This document shows positions 12,901 through 27,900 of a stretch of 64,000 bases of DNA, piece after piece (position 1 is the stretch's first letter; the number at the start of each line of letters is the position of its first letter). Source of the DNA: Tridacna crocea (taxonomy: Eukaryota; Mollusca; Bivalvia; Cardiida; Cardiidae); assembly GCA_943736015.1 (NCBI GenBank), contig OX031071.1, positions 28,490,619-28,554,618 of the forward strand, read 5' to 3'. A program made the translations under genes and the position numbers. A model generated the notes under the pieces. It was not told the origin of the DNA and made no database searches. It worked only from the letters and a program-made list of their open reading frames with translations.

Positions 12901-15900
12901 GAAAACTTTAAAATTCTTCTCTGAAACTAGAAGTTGTAGAGCTTTGATTTTTAGTAAGTAGGATCTCCTAGTGGATTTCTACAATGTTTATTAATATGAT
13001 GACCCTGGGGTCAAAACTTACCCTGCCCCTGGGGTCACAAGTTCGAAATATAGGAACAAAGGAGGAAAACTTTAGAATTCTACTTCTCTGAAACTAGAAA
13101 GAGTAGAGTTTTGATATTTTGTAAGTAGCATCTCCTAGTGGACCTCTGCCAGGATTTTTTTTAGGATGCCCCTGGGGTCAAAACTGGCCCTGCCCAGGGG
13201 TCACAAGTTTGATTTTACAGCTTAGTACTCAGGTGAGCGATATAGGACCGTCATGGTCCTCTTGTTTATTAACTCCATGATACAAATTTGTGATAAGGTT
13301 TTTTTTTTCCATACCTCTATGAAAACAGAAAAAAAGTTCTCTTTATTCCTTTTAATTCAATATCAGAGACAATAAATATGCACTTGAAAAATACCAACTG
13401 CTCTTTTCATTGAAAATCCAACATTGTTTATTTATTTAATGTCCATTTCATTCAAAATTGATAGTGCGGTAAAACTGTTGGTTTATGACATAACAATGAT
13501 GTAAATTTGTAACGTCATTATAGTATTGAACATTTGCAGGTTCAGTAGATTTATTATGAGAAGTTCAGTATGCTAGAAATAAGTTGAAAATAAATTGTTT
13601 GAACCCAGCAAAGTGATAATGTGTTTTCAGCTCTTTCACTTTGATTTTACTGTTGGATATTTTTTTTAACATTTAGAGAAAATTCAGGGAGCAGACTTGA
13701 TAAAGATCTAAAATCAGAAAGAAAGCCAATATGAAATCTCGTATAAATGTTTGTTTATGTTACTTTGACTGCAGATGTAGTCCCAGCACTGCTCATTTTT
13801 TTTTTCATGGAGTTATGAAAAAAATTTATCCAAATGGAACTTGCCATTGTTTATGAAAGAAATGCTATTGAATTATTATGTCGATGCTGTGTGAAAAGGG
13901 GATTTAATGTATCTGTAAGAAGTATTAAACAAAGTTACTGGATGTAGTCAGGTCGACCTAAATATTCTGCATGTATAAGAACCGTTCTACCTCAGAATTC
14001 AGCCAGTTTTTAGACAAAATAATTTTAACCATTTAATAACAATCCCTGGTTTTTACAACCCTGAGATAGAAGCCTTTTGAAAACATTGTGGGAAAAGGAG
14101 ACAATCCTGGTAACCAGCATTTTCTCCTTTCCTACAATGTTTTCTACCTTGCTGGACACAAATTTCACTTTTTGAGTTACTTTTATATTGTCATCAGCAA
14201 GGGCTCTCAATTTGGACCAGTCTAAAATTTTGTCGTTTGGGAAAGGGTTAATTGTCCTTTATTATCTGACGATTTTCTGAATCACAGAATTGCATTAAAC
14301 TCCTTTTTGCCTGAACATTGCTTATTTATTTGGTACCATTACAGCAAATAACTTCAATAATTTCAGGTTTATCAGCTGACACATAACTACAGATCTCATG
14401 CTGGGATTCTCTCATTGGCTAGCAGTGTCCTTGAACTTATGGTGGAATTTTTCCCAGAATCCTTTGACCGTCTGCAGCGGGACCAAGGATTGTTTACCGG
14501 TCCCCAGCCTATTTTACTAGAGTCCTGCAGTTTTGGTGACCTGGCTGTGCTCTTACGGGGAAACAAAAGAAGGACCTCACATATTGAGTTTGGAGCCCAC
14601 CAAGCAATTTTAGGTAAGAAGAAATGTTTATTTCATCAGCAAACAATGAATTTTAACAACACTGATGGAGAAGACGTTAAGAGATTGTGGGGAAAAAAGA
14701 AAATGCTAGTTACTAGCATTTTGTACTTTTCCAACTGTTTTCTATTCTTTTAAAGGACTAATGTTATCATTTTAACCACCTTTAATTCATCATCTGCTTG
14801 TGCTTTCAATTTCGAGTAGCTTAAGAATTTTGTTTATTTGGTGAAGAATTTATATTGCCATCAATAAAGTGGCACTTTTCCATAAACCATCTGTAATGTA
14901 ACAGCCTGGAAAAAGAGGGTGTTTGATAACATGGAGGAAATAAGACAAAGAAATTTCGGTTACAAGCGTCTTCTTTCCCGAAGGATGTTTTCTACTCATT
15001 CAAAATCAGTTCTCATCATCCAAGTCACATTAGAAAATTTCTTTTGAATTATTAACATACAAGCAACTGGAGGTGATTTTTTTAACCCTTTATCGCTCTG
15101 CCCCAACTTTTAACTACCTTGTGGAAACAGCCTTTTTCCACAATGTTTCTATACTTTCAAACACTGATTGTATCAATTCAGCCACAATGACTGCAAATGC
15201 TTTCAATTTGGAACAGGTCATTTGCTAAAGAGTTAAAAGATAGTTCTATGATCTTAGGCTTATGAACCTTTTTCCTTAGGTGAGAAAAAACCCAGAAAAC
15301 ACATGTGTAAATGAGGTGCCCCTGATAGTTCTGAAATATTACTGAAAGTAGAATGAACCATGATGAAAACAAATCTATGGTGTACATATCATACTGTTCT
15401 ATTACACAGTTGTGAATGAGGCAGCACGAGACACTATACCTGAAGAACTAAGATTGGGATTAGTGCTCACAATCTACGAAGCCAAAGGTTTGGAGTTCGA
15501 TGATGTGCTGCTCTATAACTTCTTCAAAGATTCGCAGGTAAGAATTTTTTGTAGCTCTTTTAAAAAATTATTATAGTTTTTTCTTGTCTGTCTCCTGGAA
15601 TTTTGCTTGTCAGGCTATATCTAGACCTACAGATTGGTAACCATATCTATAAACAAACACACACAGTTACTTCTACCTTTAGAATGGTTTAACACTCTTC
15701 AGTTTTTGCTAACATTAAATCTAATCAGTCAAGCAAATGTAATTGCCCAATAAACCAGCATTCATTCATCCATTGATTTATTTATTATTCATTCATTCAT
15801 TTAGTTACAAAAAGGGCAATAAATTGATTTGTTTTTTTGTCAATTTTTGGACAGGCTGTCAAGGAATGGAGAGTTGTAACTCAGTATCTGGAAGAACAGC

Positions 15901-18900
15901 TGCTATCTCAGAAAGATGCAGAGGGAGTGGGATTGCAGGAAAGTCTCGTGGAAATTGATGAAGGTAAGATTGTTTTACAGAGTGTGAATCTTTTAACAGC
16001 CAAACCTTAATTATGCATGCCCTGATTTTAAATTTCTCACACCACGAAAAAGGTTGGGACTTATTTTATGTTGAAAAGCAGCCTGCACTTATTTGATCAT
16101 TTGAATCGGGCATTTAAACTCTTACAGGCATTTGAAAACACAATTGGAAAAGGAAAAAAATATGATGATGACGGGGTACAGGGTAACCAGTATTTTTTTT
16201 TCTGTAGCAACAAAATTTCTTCAAGGACAGATCTACATAGCATAAAAACTAGACCTTCTCAAATCAAATTAATTTGCAGACAAAAAAGTAGAAATGACTC
16301 AGATTGCACAGATGTTCTTGAAAGATTCAGAAATTGCTTGAGAAGTGTACTCTCCATTTTTACACAAAAGACTCAGAAAATTGCTTGAGAAGTGTACTCT
16401 CCATTTTTACACAAAAGACTCAGAAATTGCTTGAGAAGTGTACTCTCCATTTTTACACAAAAGTCTCAGAAATTGCTTGAGAAGTGTACTCTCCATTTTT
16501 ACACATTTTCTGACAAAACACAATAAAAAAAAACCAAGGGTTGTAAAGAGAAAGACATTGTTTATCTTTCCTACCAGAAGATGAAATTTTATGTTTGACC
16601 CTACTGAATGCATTTTTCTCGGGTCATATTTTTGTAGGTTAAATGGTGGAGTACCACTGATTTCATACCAAATACTAAACTCTTTACAAAACAACCCGGG
16701 TTTTCACGACTCTGAGAAAGAAGTCTTTTGAAAGCCATATAAGAAAAGGAGAAAATGCCGGTAACCTGTCATTTTCTCCTTTTCCCACATTTTCCACCTT
16801 TAATTTAGTATTGTCGTCTTGCAAATGCTTTCAGATTTGGACCAGTCTGTAATTTTTTTTGGTGAAGAGTTAATGTGGAAATTATTTTCTTACATTGCAG
16901 ACATTTTGAAGCAACCTTCCAGACCACGCCCACTGACCTTTGAACCTAATTTGCATAAGGTGTTGAACTCAGAGTTGAAGCACTTGTACACAGCATTGAC
17001 TCGTGCCAGAGTAAATGTGTGGATTTTTGACGAGGACATGGAAAAGCGAGCACCAATGTTTGAATACTTCAAAGCTCGAAAGCTGGTGAAGTCCTTGACG
17101 GTCTCGGAGATTAATGAAGAGAGTAAGGAATGATTTAAAAACATTTTTGAGAGTTTAATTCAATTAACAGTTTCTAAATTTGTTTACCTTTTTTTGGTTT
17201 TCAAAAATAAAAATCTGAATATTAATCCTTGTCTCTGAGAAAGAAGCCTTTTGAAAAGTTTGTAGGAAAAAGGAGAATATGCTGGTAACCAGCATTTTCT
17301 CTTCTTACAATGTTTTCTATCCTTGTCAAAACAATTTTCAATTTTTTAGCCATATTTATTTTGTCACCTCCAAATGATTTCAACTTGGACTGGTCTACAA
17401 ATTTGTTGTTCGGTAAAGAGTTAAGCCTTTATGATGTAATCTAGTCTTTTGTTTTGAAAACATTGTAGGGTTGAGTGCAGATTTTTGTGTTAAGCCATGT
17501 AATAAAGCAATTGCATTTTATATCTCGCTGAAAACACAAAAATCTGCACTCAACCCTTATAATTGCACTCGCTGTTCACTTAAATCACTTTTCGAAAATG
17601 ATATACAGAAAAACTTCATGGACAAATACGACAGTAAATCAGAGTTACTTTCCTTTGCGGATACTTGGTAGAATACACTATCTATTTTTAGCTTTTCAAC
17701 ATATTTTTCTGATGAAGGCGGCCATTTTTGTTGGCTTTGAAATCGATACTTTCGATGATTCATTGAACAAAATTAACAAAAAAATAATTCTGTACATGAA
17801 CGATACAATCAACTATCTGAACTTGAAGCTAAGTGGACGATGTTTTTGTTCAAGTGACATTTTTACAGATAATTTGAAAAGAAAATGTGTACGTACCGAC
17901 GGCAGATTTGTTCTCGATGAGTATAGATCTATCTGTTGCCCATATAAGACTTGGTCTATCCTATGTTTCTTGTAAGATATGAATCGAATGACGCAAACGT
18001 TTTGTGACCCACTTATTAGAATATAAAAAACGGTGTCACAGAGCTCTATTAATTTTACAATATTTTTATTGTCACAGTTCTAGGCTTGTGTCTAATATTG
18101 TCCCTATCACGCCAACATTTCAAAAATTCTCAATGCAGTGTATTTACTTCTTTCGGTCCTTTCTCCAACAGTTCTTTCACTTACACATTCCATCAAATCC
18201 ATGATGACTTTTTTCTGGTCAATAGTCATCTAGATTCCATCATCTTTTTAATCTAATCCCTGCAATAAAAAAGTTTAAGAGTAACTCTGTCATGAAACAA
18301 ATCAAATTCATTTATGCAAGAGTGAATTTTTTGTTTACACAGTGCACTAAATTTAACTCAGTGACCTTGGCTTCATAGAAATCGATTGCTGCCGTATTGA
18401 ATGACAGTGTTGCTTCTAGGGCGCGGGATTGCGCGAAAATTAAAAGATTGGCACAAAAAAATCATTGGTGTGCGCCCCTCATGCCGCACGATTACATAGC
18501 TTCCCGCAATTTTCGCCCTCAGGTGCACCAGTTTAAAAAAAGATCGGTGTGCCAGCATACTATGAAGCTATCCGCCATTATTGTGTATCGAGGACAGCGG
18601 TTGGTTTGAAAGTTATTTAGCTTCTTTTTTAGCCAATCACCGTCTTTGTATCATGATTCGATAACCTTGACCTCATGCGTCATTGATCGTGTTCAAGATT
18701 GTTCAAGATTGTTGAGTTCTAAATTTTAAAAAATAAAATGAAGCAGACATTATTTGATTTTAACTTCGGTAAGGCAACTGACTGTAGTGCCGAGGAACCA
18801 CCGACGGTTTCTGAAGTCAATAATGGTAGTGTTGATGTAATTAATGAATCTGACAATGAAATTTGAAAGCATTGTGAGAAAAGGAGAAAATGCTGGTTAC

Positions 18901-21900
18901 TAGCATTTTCTCCTTTTCCCACAATGTTTTCAAAAGGCTTCTATCTCAGGATCATAAAAACCAGGGATTGTTTGGTAAATGGTTAAGAGACAAAAAGAAC
19001 CATGCAAATTTGAGGCCCCCTTTCATGAGTAAGGGGCCCCTTTTTTGGAAGTGAGGGGGCCCCAGGGCCCCATTTTGGAAAATCCTAGAAGCAACACTGG
19101 AATGATGTAACTGATGACGTCGACCATTCAGACTCTCTATTCACAATTGGCATAGTGTATCTTTATTTTTTTGGTGCAAATAAAGTTAAACACGCATCAT
19201 TTTGACAAGGTTTATTCGGTAGTTTGCTCTTTGCAAGTTTTTTTAAAGAAAAAGAAATCGATCTTTTTGCATTTGTCTGATTCAGCAAAGGAACCCTAAA
19301 TATAGCCCATAAACAGTTTGCATGAAATCTAAAATTAGATACTACACAACAATTTTGAAAAACCGAAAGTAGTGCTATTGCGTTCATCGAAAAATAACAT
19401 GCAGGTTTTTTCATCACGTGACCCGATTTTGACCAATCAAAAAACGAGTTTACAACATGAGTGCAATTATTAAAGGAAAAAGAGAAAATAGTGGCAACCA
19501 CACAGTGTCAACCCATTCAAATACAAAACATATAATGTGAGATACATTTAACTTCTTGTCTACAAATTCTTTCAATTTGGACATAATTAATGTTTCCTTT
19601 AGTTACAGCTAACCATTAAAATAGAAGAAAGTAACTTTTCAAGCTTGTAAAAAATCGAAGTGTAGCATTTTTAGCTCACCTGAGCACAACGTGCTCAAGG
19701 GGAGCTTTTAGGGTCACTGGGTGTCCATCGTGCGTCGTCCGTCGTGCGTCGTCAACAATTCTTTAAACATCAACTCCTCCTAAACTACTGGGCCAATTTG
19801 GACCAAACTTGGCAGGAATATTCCTTGGGAGGTCCTCTTAAAAAATTGTTCACAGAATTTGATTCCGTCAAAAACTCTGGTTGCCATGGCAACCAAATGG
19901 AATTTTTTAGCAAATTCTTTAAAAATCTTCTCTTCTGAAACCGCTGGTCGGATTTTGAAATAATTTCACAGATATGTTCCTTAGGTAACCCTTTTCAAAA
20001 ATTGTTCGTGAAATTTTGATCCGTCAAAAATTGTGGCTCTGGTGAATTGGGGCTACTTGCACTATACCAAAATCAAGGAATTCTTTAAAAATCTTCTCCT
20101 CTGAAACCACTGGTCGGATTTTGAAATAATTTTACAGATATGTTCCTTGGGTGACCCTTTTCAAAATCTGTTCGTGAAATTTCGATCCGTCAAAAAATGT
20201 GGGTCTGGTGAATGGGGGCTACTTGCACTACAGGGAAATGAGGAAATTCTTAAAATTTTTTCTTCTCTGAAACCGCTGGTCAGATTTTGAAATAATTTCT
20301 CAGGCATGTTCCTTGGGTGACCCTTTTCAAAAAGTGTTTGTGAAATTTTGATTGGTCAAGAAACATGGCTCTGGTGAATGGGGGGCTACTTGCATTATAG
20401 GGAAATGAAGAATTTTTTTAAAATTCTTCTTCTCTGAAACCACTGCTCGGATTTTGAAATAATTTCACAGATATGTTCTTTGGGTGACCGTTTTCAAAAA
20501 GTGTTCACAAAAATTTGATCCGTCAAAAAATGTGGCTCTGGTGAATGGGGGCTACTTGCACTATATGGAAATGAAGAAATTCTTGAAAATTCTTCTTCTC
20601 TGAAACCCCTAGTCAGATTTTAAAATAATTTGACAGAGATGTTCCTTGGGCGATCCTTGCTCTTGTGAATGGGGGCTACTTGCACTATATGGACATGATG
20701 AAATTCTTGAAAATTCTCTTTCTCTGAAACCCCTGGTCAGATTTTAAAAGAAATTTTCCGAAATGTTCCTTGGGTGACCCTTTTCAAAACTTGTTCGTAA
20801 ATTTTGATCCATCAAGAAACGTGGATTGGGGATACTTGCTCTTATACAGAAATGAAGAATTCTTAAAAATTCTTCTTTTTGAAACTGATGGTCAGATTTC
20901 GAAATGAATTTTACAGGTGACCTTTTGAGAATTGCTTAGCAAAATTATAAATTTGGTTCCAATTTTTCAATACCTCAAAAAAAAAATAGGCTGTGTTCAT
21001 CTCAAAAATTCACGTGAGCGATCCAGGGCCATCTTGGCCCTCTTGTTTTTCTTGATAATTTGGGTTTTTTTATCCATCCTGGATAAATCTTGCCAAATTT
21101 GAGAGTAAGATCCAAGATTATATCGGTATTTTTGTGCAGTCTGATTCTTAGCCATGCTGACTGCATAAAAGATTTATATTTGCATATACCAGCCACAAAG
21201 TAAATACAGTATTACATGTCTATACCGACCCTCACTCGCATCGAGAAATAAGGTGGGTTTGTATAGGGGATCAGATTATCAAGGGGTGAAGAATGGCTAG
21301 AGCAATTCCACTTAACGAACCTTGTTTCTCTGTGAACATATAGACTGGTCTATGGTTTCATTAATTTAAGATGTCATTTCACAATTTAAAATGACAGAAA
21401 TGACACAAGTTGCAGGAGTAAAAGTTTTCCGTATTGTGACGGAATTCCGTATTTTCAGGGACCGAACAGGTCATCTTTCCAAATCGTCTAAATCCAAGGA
21501 GAAAAATTTAGGGGGGGGGGGAGGGGTTACCCCTTTATCTCGTATCTTTTGCAAGTCAACAGATTTTCAGATGCCGTATCAATAAAATTTATTGTCCCAC
21601 TGCATTTGCTTTGTCTAGGGTTGATCTGGGCATGTCTCTCGTCGGACGTCTGGTGAGAGATTCCGATACGGAATCGGCCGAGTTTAGTGGCCGAGTATAC
21701 TCGGAATAGTTACTGAAGCATGCCGAATGACATTTCGAATGGTCTATTTGTAAAACGTCTTTTGATTGAACAGAACAGTGATGCTATATATGAGAAATAT
21801 ATCGGTTAGCCAGTGTGTTAGAACACCCATAAATGTTCGTGATTCACGTGTAAAGTAGAAAAATCACGTACAGTTTTTATCTGCTATACCTACCAGAACA

Positions 21901-24900
21901 TACAAAAACTCGTCCATAATACAATGGCAATCATAGAACTTTGTAATTTCGGATATAATTTGGCACCGAAATGTTCACTGTCATTCACTCTTGCTTTAGG
22001 GTTTCCCGATTCTAAAAATTGATATTGAAACGGAATGTTCTAAGGTTGTCGTATGATGTTATATCCAAAATATTGCGGCTGTATTTTAATTGGTTTGCCT
22101 ACTTTAATATTTTAGCCGCTAATATTGTAAAAGAGAATCAAGCATTAACAAAGCGATTTGTCCTAGCGGACGAATATTGGATGCAATTTGATTGTTAGCC
22201 AGCAAAAGATGGCTCAGTTTAATTTTTTTTTTTTTTTTGTTCTTTAGATAACAAATGAATGTCAGAGTTGCGGATCGGCAACTATCGTCCGATGTTAATA
22301 GTACCTGCTACTCAAACTCCTAAGTGACCGAAAAAGGGGGTGGGAATTCATTCATACACCATTATCCGATTTGCAGTGGTGGGCCAATGATTGACTTTAG
22401 CCGAAAGTCATTGGGTTTTGGCTTCCGATTGAGATAAGCTATTGAGAAATCCCGGAATCGATTGTAATCGGTACCGAAGATCGTTCGGTCGCGAAACGTG
22501 AATACTGCTAGTTTTTACTTTTTAGCGCTTGGTTTTGTGACTTGCATTAATTAGACTCTAGGATCCAACAAACACGAAAATTAGCGGGGAAAATGATAAA
22601 TATTTTTTTCCATGGATTTCTTGACAAACTTGACAACTCGGCAAGTTTCTCATTTGATCCCCGAGCCCTTGTTTTTAATGCTAGGAAATATGAAACGACA
22701 TGTCTTTGACGCTGAAAAAGATCTGCCTAATTGTCTGTCTGACGCGTGAAATTATCGTCTAGAGCTCCATATAAACTAACTTGCATGCATCCGGCAGAAA
22801 TATGAACTAAACACGATCAGTACAAAATGCGATGGACGCTTAATCTAATGAAGCTGGCGAGTCATTTATGACAAAGTAACTAAGGTGTTAATCTTCTTAT
22901 CTAGTGTAAAGTGACAGATTTTAAAGTTAACTGCAATTCAAAATGACTAACTGATGTCAAATCATGTGGTAAAAAATGTCTCCAAAAATTAATTGACACG
23001 AAAAATTGATCGTCAAAAAAAACGTGAAAACCCATGACACTACAATGATCGGCGTGGAATCTTCCGTTCATCATGACTTCAAACCATCTTCTCATCATTA
23101 ATAATGAAATTAAACAGTGAATTTACACAAGTAACTTAATAAAACAATAAGTGGAAGCTAAAATTATGTCTTGAGTGAAGGAAATTGTTGTTTTATGAAA
23201 TGAAAATATAGATCTAGATGGGGGGGGGGGGAGGTATTTTTTTTTTTTTTTAAGATTTTCTTAGGTTTTAGCATATCGTATATTTCATTCAATTCAAGAT
23301 TTTTTCAGCTTGAAAATGCTAAAACTGGATCTCATTAGAGGAATTTGAAGGTTATAAAATAGCTCAATCTCAGGAGCTTACGGGGGCCTCCGGCCCCCTG
23401 GACCCCTGGCCAGGGCGTTGCCCTGGACCCACCGGGGGCCCTAGCGGCCCCCTGGCCCCCAGCTCAATTTTCAGTATTTTCAGTTTTTTTAACTTTTACC
23501 CCTGAAGTTGTAATAAAAATGAAAATTAATGTGCATGCAGATCTACACTCTATTTACGAAAACAGGAAAATTTAAAATATAGTACTATCATCGTAAAAAA
23601 GAGCTGATTTTCATTTGCTTGCCCTCGGCTTTTTGTCTGAGAATTGTCTGTTCAGTCATTGTTTTTAGCTCCTCTACCCCTTGTAGAAACAGATTGACAT
23701 TTATTAGGGCAGAATTCCAGATTTTCAAAAGCATATTATGCACTTGCTGATACATGTATTCTGACCCCGAAAGTGGATTTTTAGAACAATGGTCACTGTC
23801 AATGTTAATCTCATATTCACTTTCGCTTTTGTATGTGCCATCTTGCTCTTTCTGCTTTAAATGTCTGTCAAATAAATGGCTCTCCCAATGGCCCTGGAAG
23901 TCTCTTCTGCCGGTAATTCACTTTCAGGATCAACAATTTGTTGATTATTGGTCAGATTTGCCCCTAATTTTCTTACCATTTCAGCGAGTGGGATTTCGTT
24001 ATCAATGTCGTTTTTGTCAGGGCTTTTTGAGAAAAGGAAAGATTGTTGCAAATGAAAATACATTGTCTTTTTTTCTCAAAAAGTTTCACAGAAAATAACT
24101 GCAGACTTTGATAAATGAGAAAAGAAGGGGTCTACGTTCAAAATTTCTGCTTATCGAGTCTCAACAACAAAGAGAATCACACGTAACAGTATTTTGATTT
24201 ATAGACAGCTTGTGACAAACTATAAACCGTTTACACATTGATGATTGATGACAGATAAAGGATTATCTAGGGGATTTTACGCAACAAATTTTGGTTGGGC
24301 CTTGCGATTAGGGTGGGTATTCAATGTAGACAGGCATCTGATTACCTGGATATTAATATAATGAAATGAAGAAAGAACTCGCCAGGACTGCAAGCTCTGA
24401 CCGGAATGGATAGAAGATCAGATTATCTCGGGGTCGGTTTGGACAGGTTATACTGTGCGTTATTGCTTACAGATGGCCCTCTTTCATGCAGCAGACCATT
24501 TTTGACAACACTTTTTATTCTTTACTAGAGGAAAAAAATTTGTGCTTGGCCTGATGAAAACTTTGGTTGTTTGCAAAGAATTAACTCTTTACAAAATGAC
24601 CAAATTTGAGACTTTTCCAAAATGAAAGCAGTTGCAGACAAACATTTAAATGTGGCCCAAATTTAAAAAAGTTATTTTGTATGAGTTATGTCTGTAAAAG
24701 TCATGGACATTGCTAAAAAGTTAATAAATTTACAAGTTAGGCCAAAAAAACTTATATCATCAGAAAGAGGAAACTTTTCTTAGCCGGTATATGAAAAAAA
24801 AAATGCCTCGACTACTAATAGTTTTTCATTCATTGGTCCTAGACTGTCTATATTGATAAGAACTCGTAGGAGGTGTTGACGTCGTCATGACATCACAACA

Positions 24901-27900
24901 TCGTTTTTCGACATTGTAATAAGGTGTCAGGTGCTTACTGTGGAATCCGTATGTATTGTGAGAGAGTCATACATGATTCAGAACTTCTGGAAATATCAAT
25001 CTTTCACTACAGCACGTTTTTGGTTCGACAGTTCCCAAGCCCTGACCCTACAATCCTGTTCAATCGTTGTATTCACCAAATCCTCCATTATATGCCAATG
25101 GTTCCTGGCCACCAGTATCTTTTGTCGTCGCCAGTTGAATTTTGCCTGTCTGAAAAACTCGCATGCCACTTGCAAACCAGTTAACAACATACAGCTGACA
25201 TTCTTGTAGCTTCAGACAGCGATTTCATGATATTTACTGGTGATTTCTCTAGAATGCCACCAAATTATGCGACATTGAATTCAGCCATTTTTGATAAAGA
25301 CATCTTCGCAGTGCTTCAGAACTTGTGTGTGCAAAATTTAATTGGCTTTGATGTCATGGTCTCTATCTTTTGGAAATAATGTCGATGTCATCCTGAATCA
25401 CAGGATAAAATTTTAAAAGAATCAGTGTGTTTTCAGTCCAGCTATAGGCTCCAGATGACATTTCAATAAGTCCATAAACAGTGTAATGAAAAACTTTTTT
25501 TTGCCAGGTCATTAAAATTTGGGATTGTATGGTAAGGACTGAAGTATGAAATCCATGAATGCTTTCTACAGCTTGGATATTCTGTTTGTTTGTTTTCTTT
25601 AAATCTTTAACATATTTATCTATTTCAGGTCTGGCTGAGACAGTTTTTGCAGAAAAGTCCAGCAAAGAGGACTGGATCAGAAGAGGCGAGGACTTCATGA
25701 GACACTCCCTCTACAATGTGGCAGCCAAATGCTTTGGAATGGCTGAGGATCTTGAGAGAGAAAAGTTGGCCCTTGCACATGTCCAAGCGTTAAAGGTTGG
25801 CCTAGTTAATTTTGTATCTGTAAGGCAGGCCAATCTCTATTGTTCTAGCTTGGCTGTTTTCAAAGAAAACATGATTGTTATAGCCCTGTCATCATTTGCG
25901 TCATGCAAAACTGTAATGTTTTATGATATCACTGTAATTACTGAAGATACTCACTTCATACTCAGACTACTTGTTAATTACCAAAAGAGAATCCCATACA
26001 ATAAGGGCAGGTAGCCATCAAAAACTTTTTGACACAGCTATAAACATTTTCATGCCCCCTTCAACGAAGTGGAAGTAAATTGCTTTGCTAATGTCATTCC
26101 ATTGGTCATTGGAGCTCACCTTATCCGGATGATAACTAGACACAGAATAGACCTAGGTTCGTCAAATATGGTACAGTCATACATCATGGAGTGTAGACGA
26201 TCTCTATTGATTTTGAGGTCTGTCAGTCAAGGTCACGGTGACCGTCAACATGTTGATATATAGACAAAATCTTGTCCGGACAATAACTAGACACATAATG
26301 GACCTAGGTTCGTCAAATTTGGCACAGACATTTGTCTTGGACTGTAGATGATCCTTATTGATTTTGAGGTCAATTGGTCATATGTTGATATATAGACCAA
26401 ACCTTGTGCAGATGATAATTAGAGACAGAATTGACCTAGGTTCTTCAAATTTGGCACAGATATTTGTGTTGGAGTGTAGATGATCCCTATTGATTTTTGG
26501 GTCAATCAATCAAAGGACAAGGTCACAGTGACCATCAACATGTTGATATATAGTCCAAACATTGTCAGGATGATAACTAGACACAGAATTGACCTAGGTT
26601 CGTCAAATTGGGCAAAGACATTTCCTGTAGGCTGAAGATGATCCCTGTAGATTTTGAGGTCAATTGGACAAATGTCAAGGTCACAGTGACAGTCAACATA
26701 TTTATATAGACCAAAACTTGTTCGGATAATAACCAGACACAGAATTGACCTATCTTGGCCAAACTTGGCACAGACATTTGTGTTGGAGTGTAGATGATCC
26801 CTTTTGATTTTGAGGTCAGTGTTAAAGGTCAAGATAACAGTGAATGTCAACATGTTGATATATAGACAAAACCTTGTCCAGCTGATAACTAGACACAGAA
26901 TTGACCTAGGTTGAATAAATTTGGCACAGACATTTGTTTTGGAGTGTAGATGATCCCTATTGATTTTGAGATTAATCGGTCAAATTTTAAGGTCACAGTG
27001 ACTGTCAACATGTTGATACAAGGAATAAACCTTGTCCAGATGATAACTAGACAGAGAATTGACCTAGGTTCACCAAATTTGGCACAGACATGTGTCGCGG
27101 AGTGTAGATGATATTTCTTGATTTTGAGTTCAATCGGTCAAATGTCAAGGTCTCATTCACCGTCAACATGTTGATACATAGAACAAACCTTGTCTGGATG
27201 ATAACTAAATATGGAATTGACCTAGGTTCTTCAAATTTGGCACAGACATTTGTCTTGGACTGTAGATGATCCTTATTGATTTTGAGGTCAATTATTTTAA
27301 TGTCAAGGTCGCAGTGACTGTCACCATATTGATATACAAACCACACCTTGTCCGGATGATAACTAGACACAGATTTGACCTAGGTTGGTCAATTTTGACA
27401 CAAACATTTGTCTCAAAGTGTAGATGATCCGGTTTGATTTTGAGATTAATCCAAGACCAATCCTTGTCTGGATGGTAACTGGACACAGAATTGACCTAGG
27501 TTCACCAAATTTAGCATAGACATGTGTCACGGAGTGTAGATGATCCTTATTGATTTTGAGTTCAATCCGTCAAATTTCAAGGTTAGAGTGACTGCCAACA
27601 TGTTGATATGTGGAACAAACCTTGTCCAGATGATAACTAGACACAGAATTGACTTAGGTTTGTCAGGTTTGGCACAGACATTTGTCTTGGAGTGTAAATG
27701 ATACATATTGATTTTGAGTTCAATCGGGCAAAGGTCAAGGTCACAGTCACCGTCAACATGTTTATATATACACCAAACCTTGTCTGGATAACTATACACA
27801 TGATGGACCTAGGTTCATCAAATTTGGCACTGACACGCGTCACGGAGTGTAGATGATCCCAGTTGATTTTTAGGTCATTCGGTCAAATACAGTGTTGCAT

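Larger units (their letters stand above)
18405..19099. mobile_element. hAT-like non-autonomous element, 695 bp
   Basis: Perfect 16-bp inverted ends CAGTGTTGCTTCTAGG (18405-18420) and CCTAGAAGCAACACTG (19084-19099). Perfect 6-bp duplication GAATGA (18399-18404 and 19100-19105). It contains a short open frame and a truncated palindromic MITE, plus G/C-rich inverted blocks near 19012-19070. Confidence 0.9.

Noticed and set aside
25559..26014. A separate 151-residue gene
   Set aside because: Only 25629-25795 has family similarity. The rest is intron read-through on both sides.
26506..27843. Several overlapping minus-strand open frames
   Set aside because: They are translations of the core G tandem repeat and repeat the same phrase with each unit.
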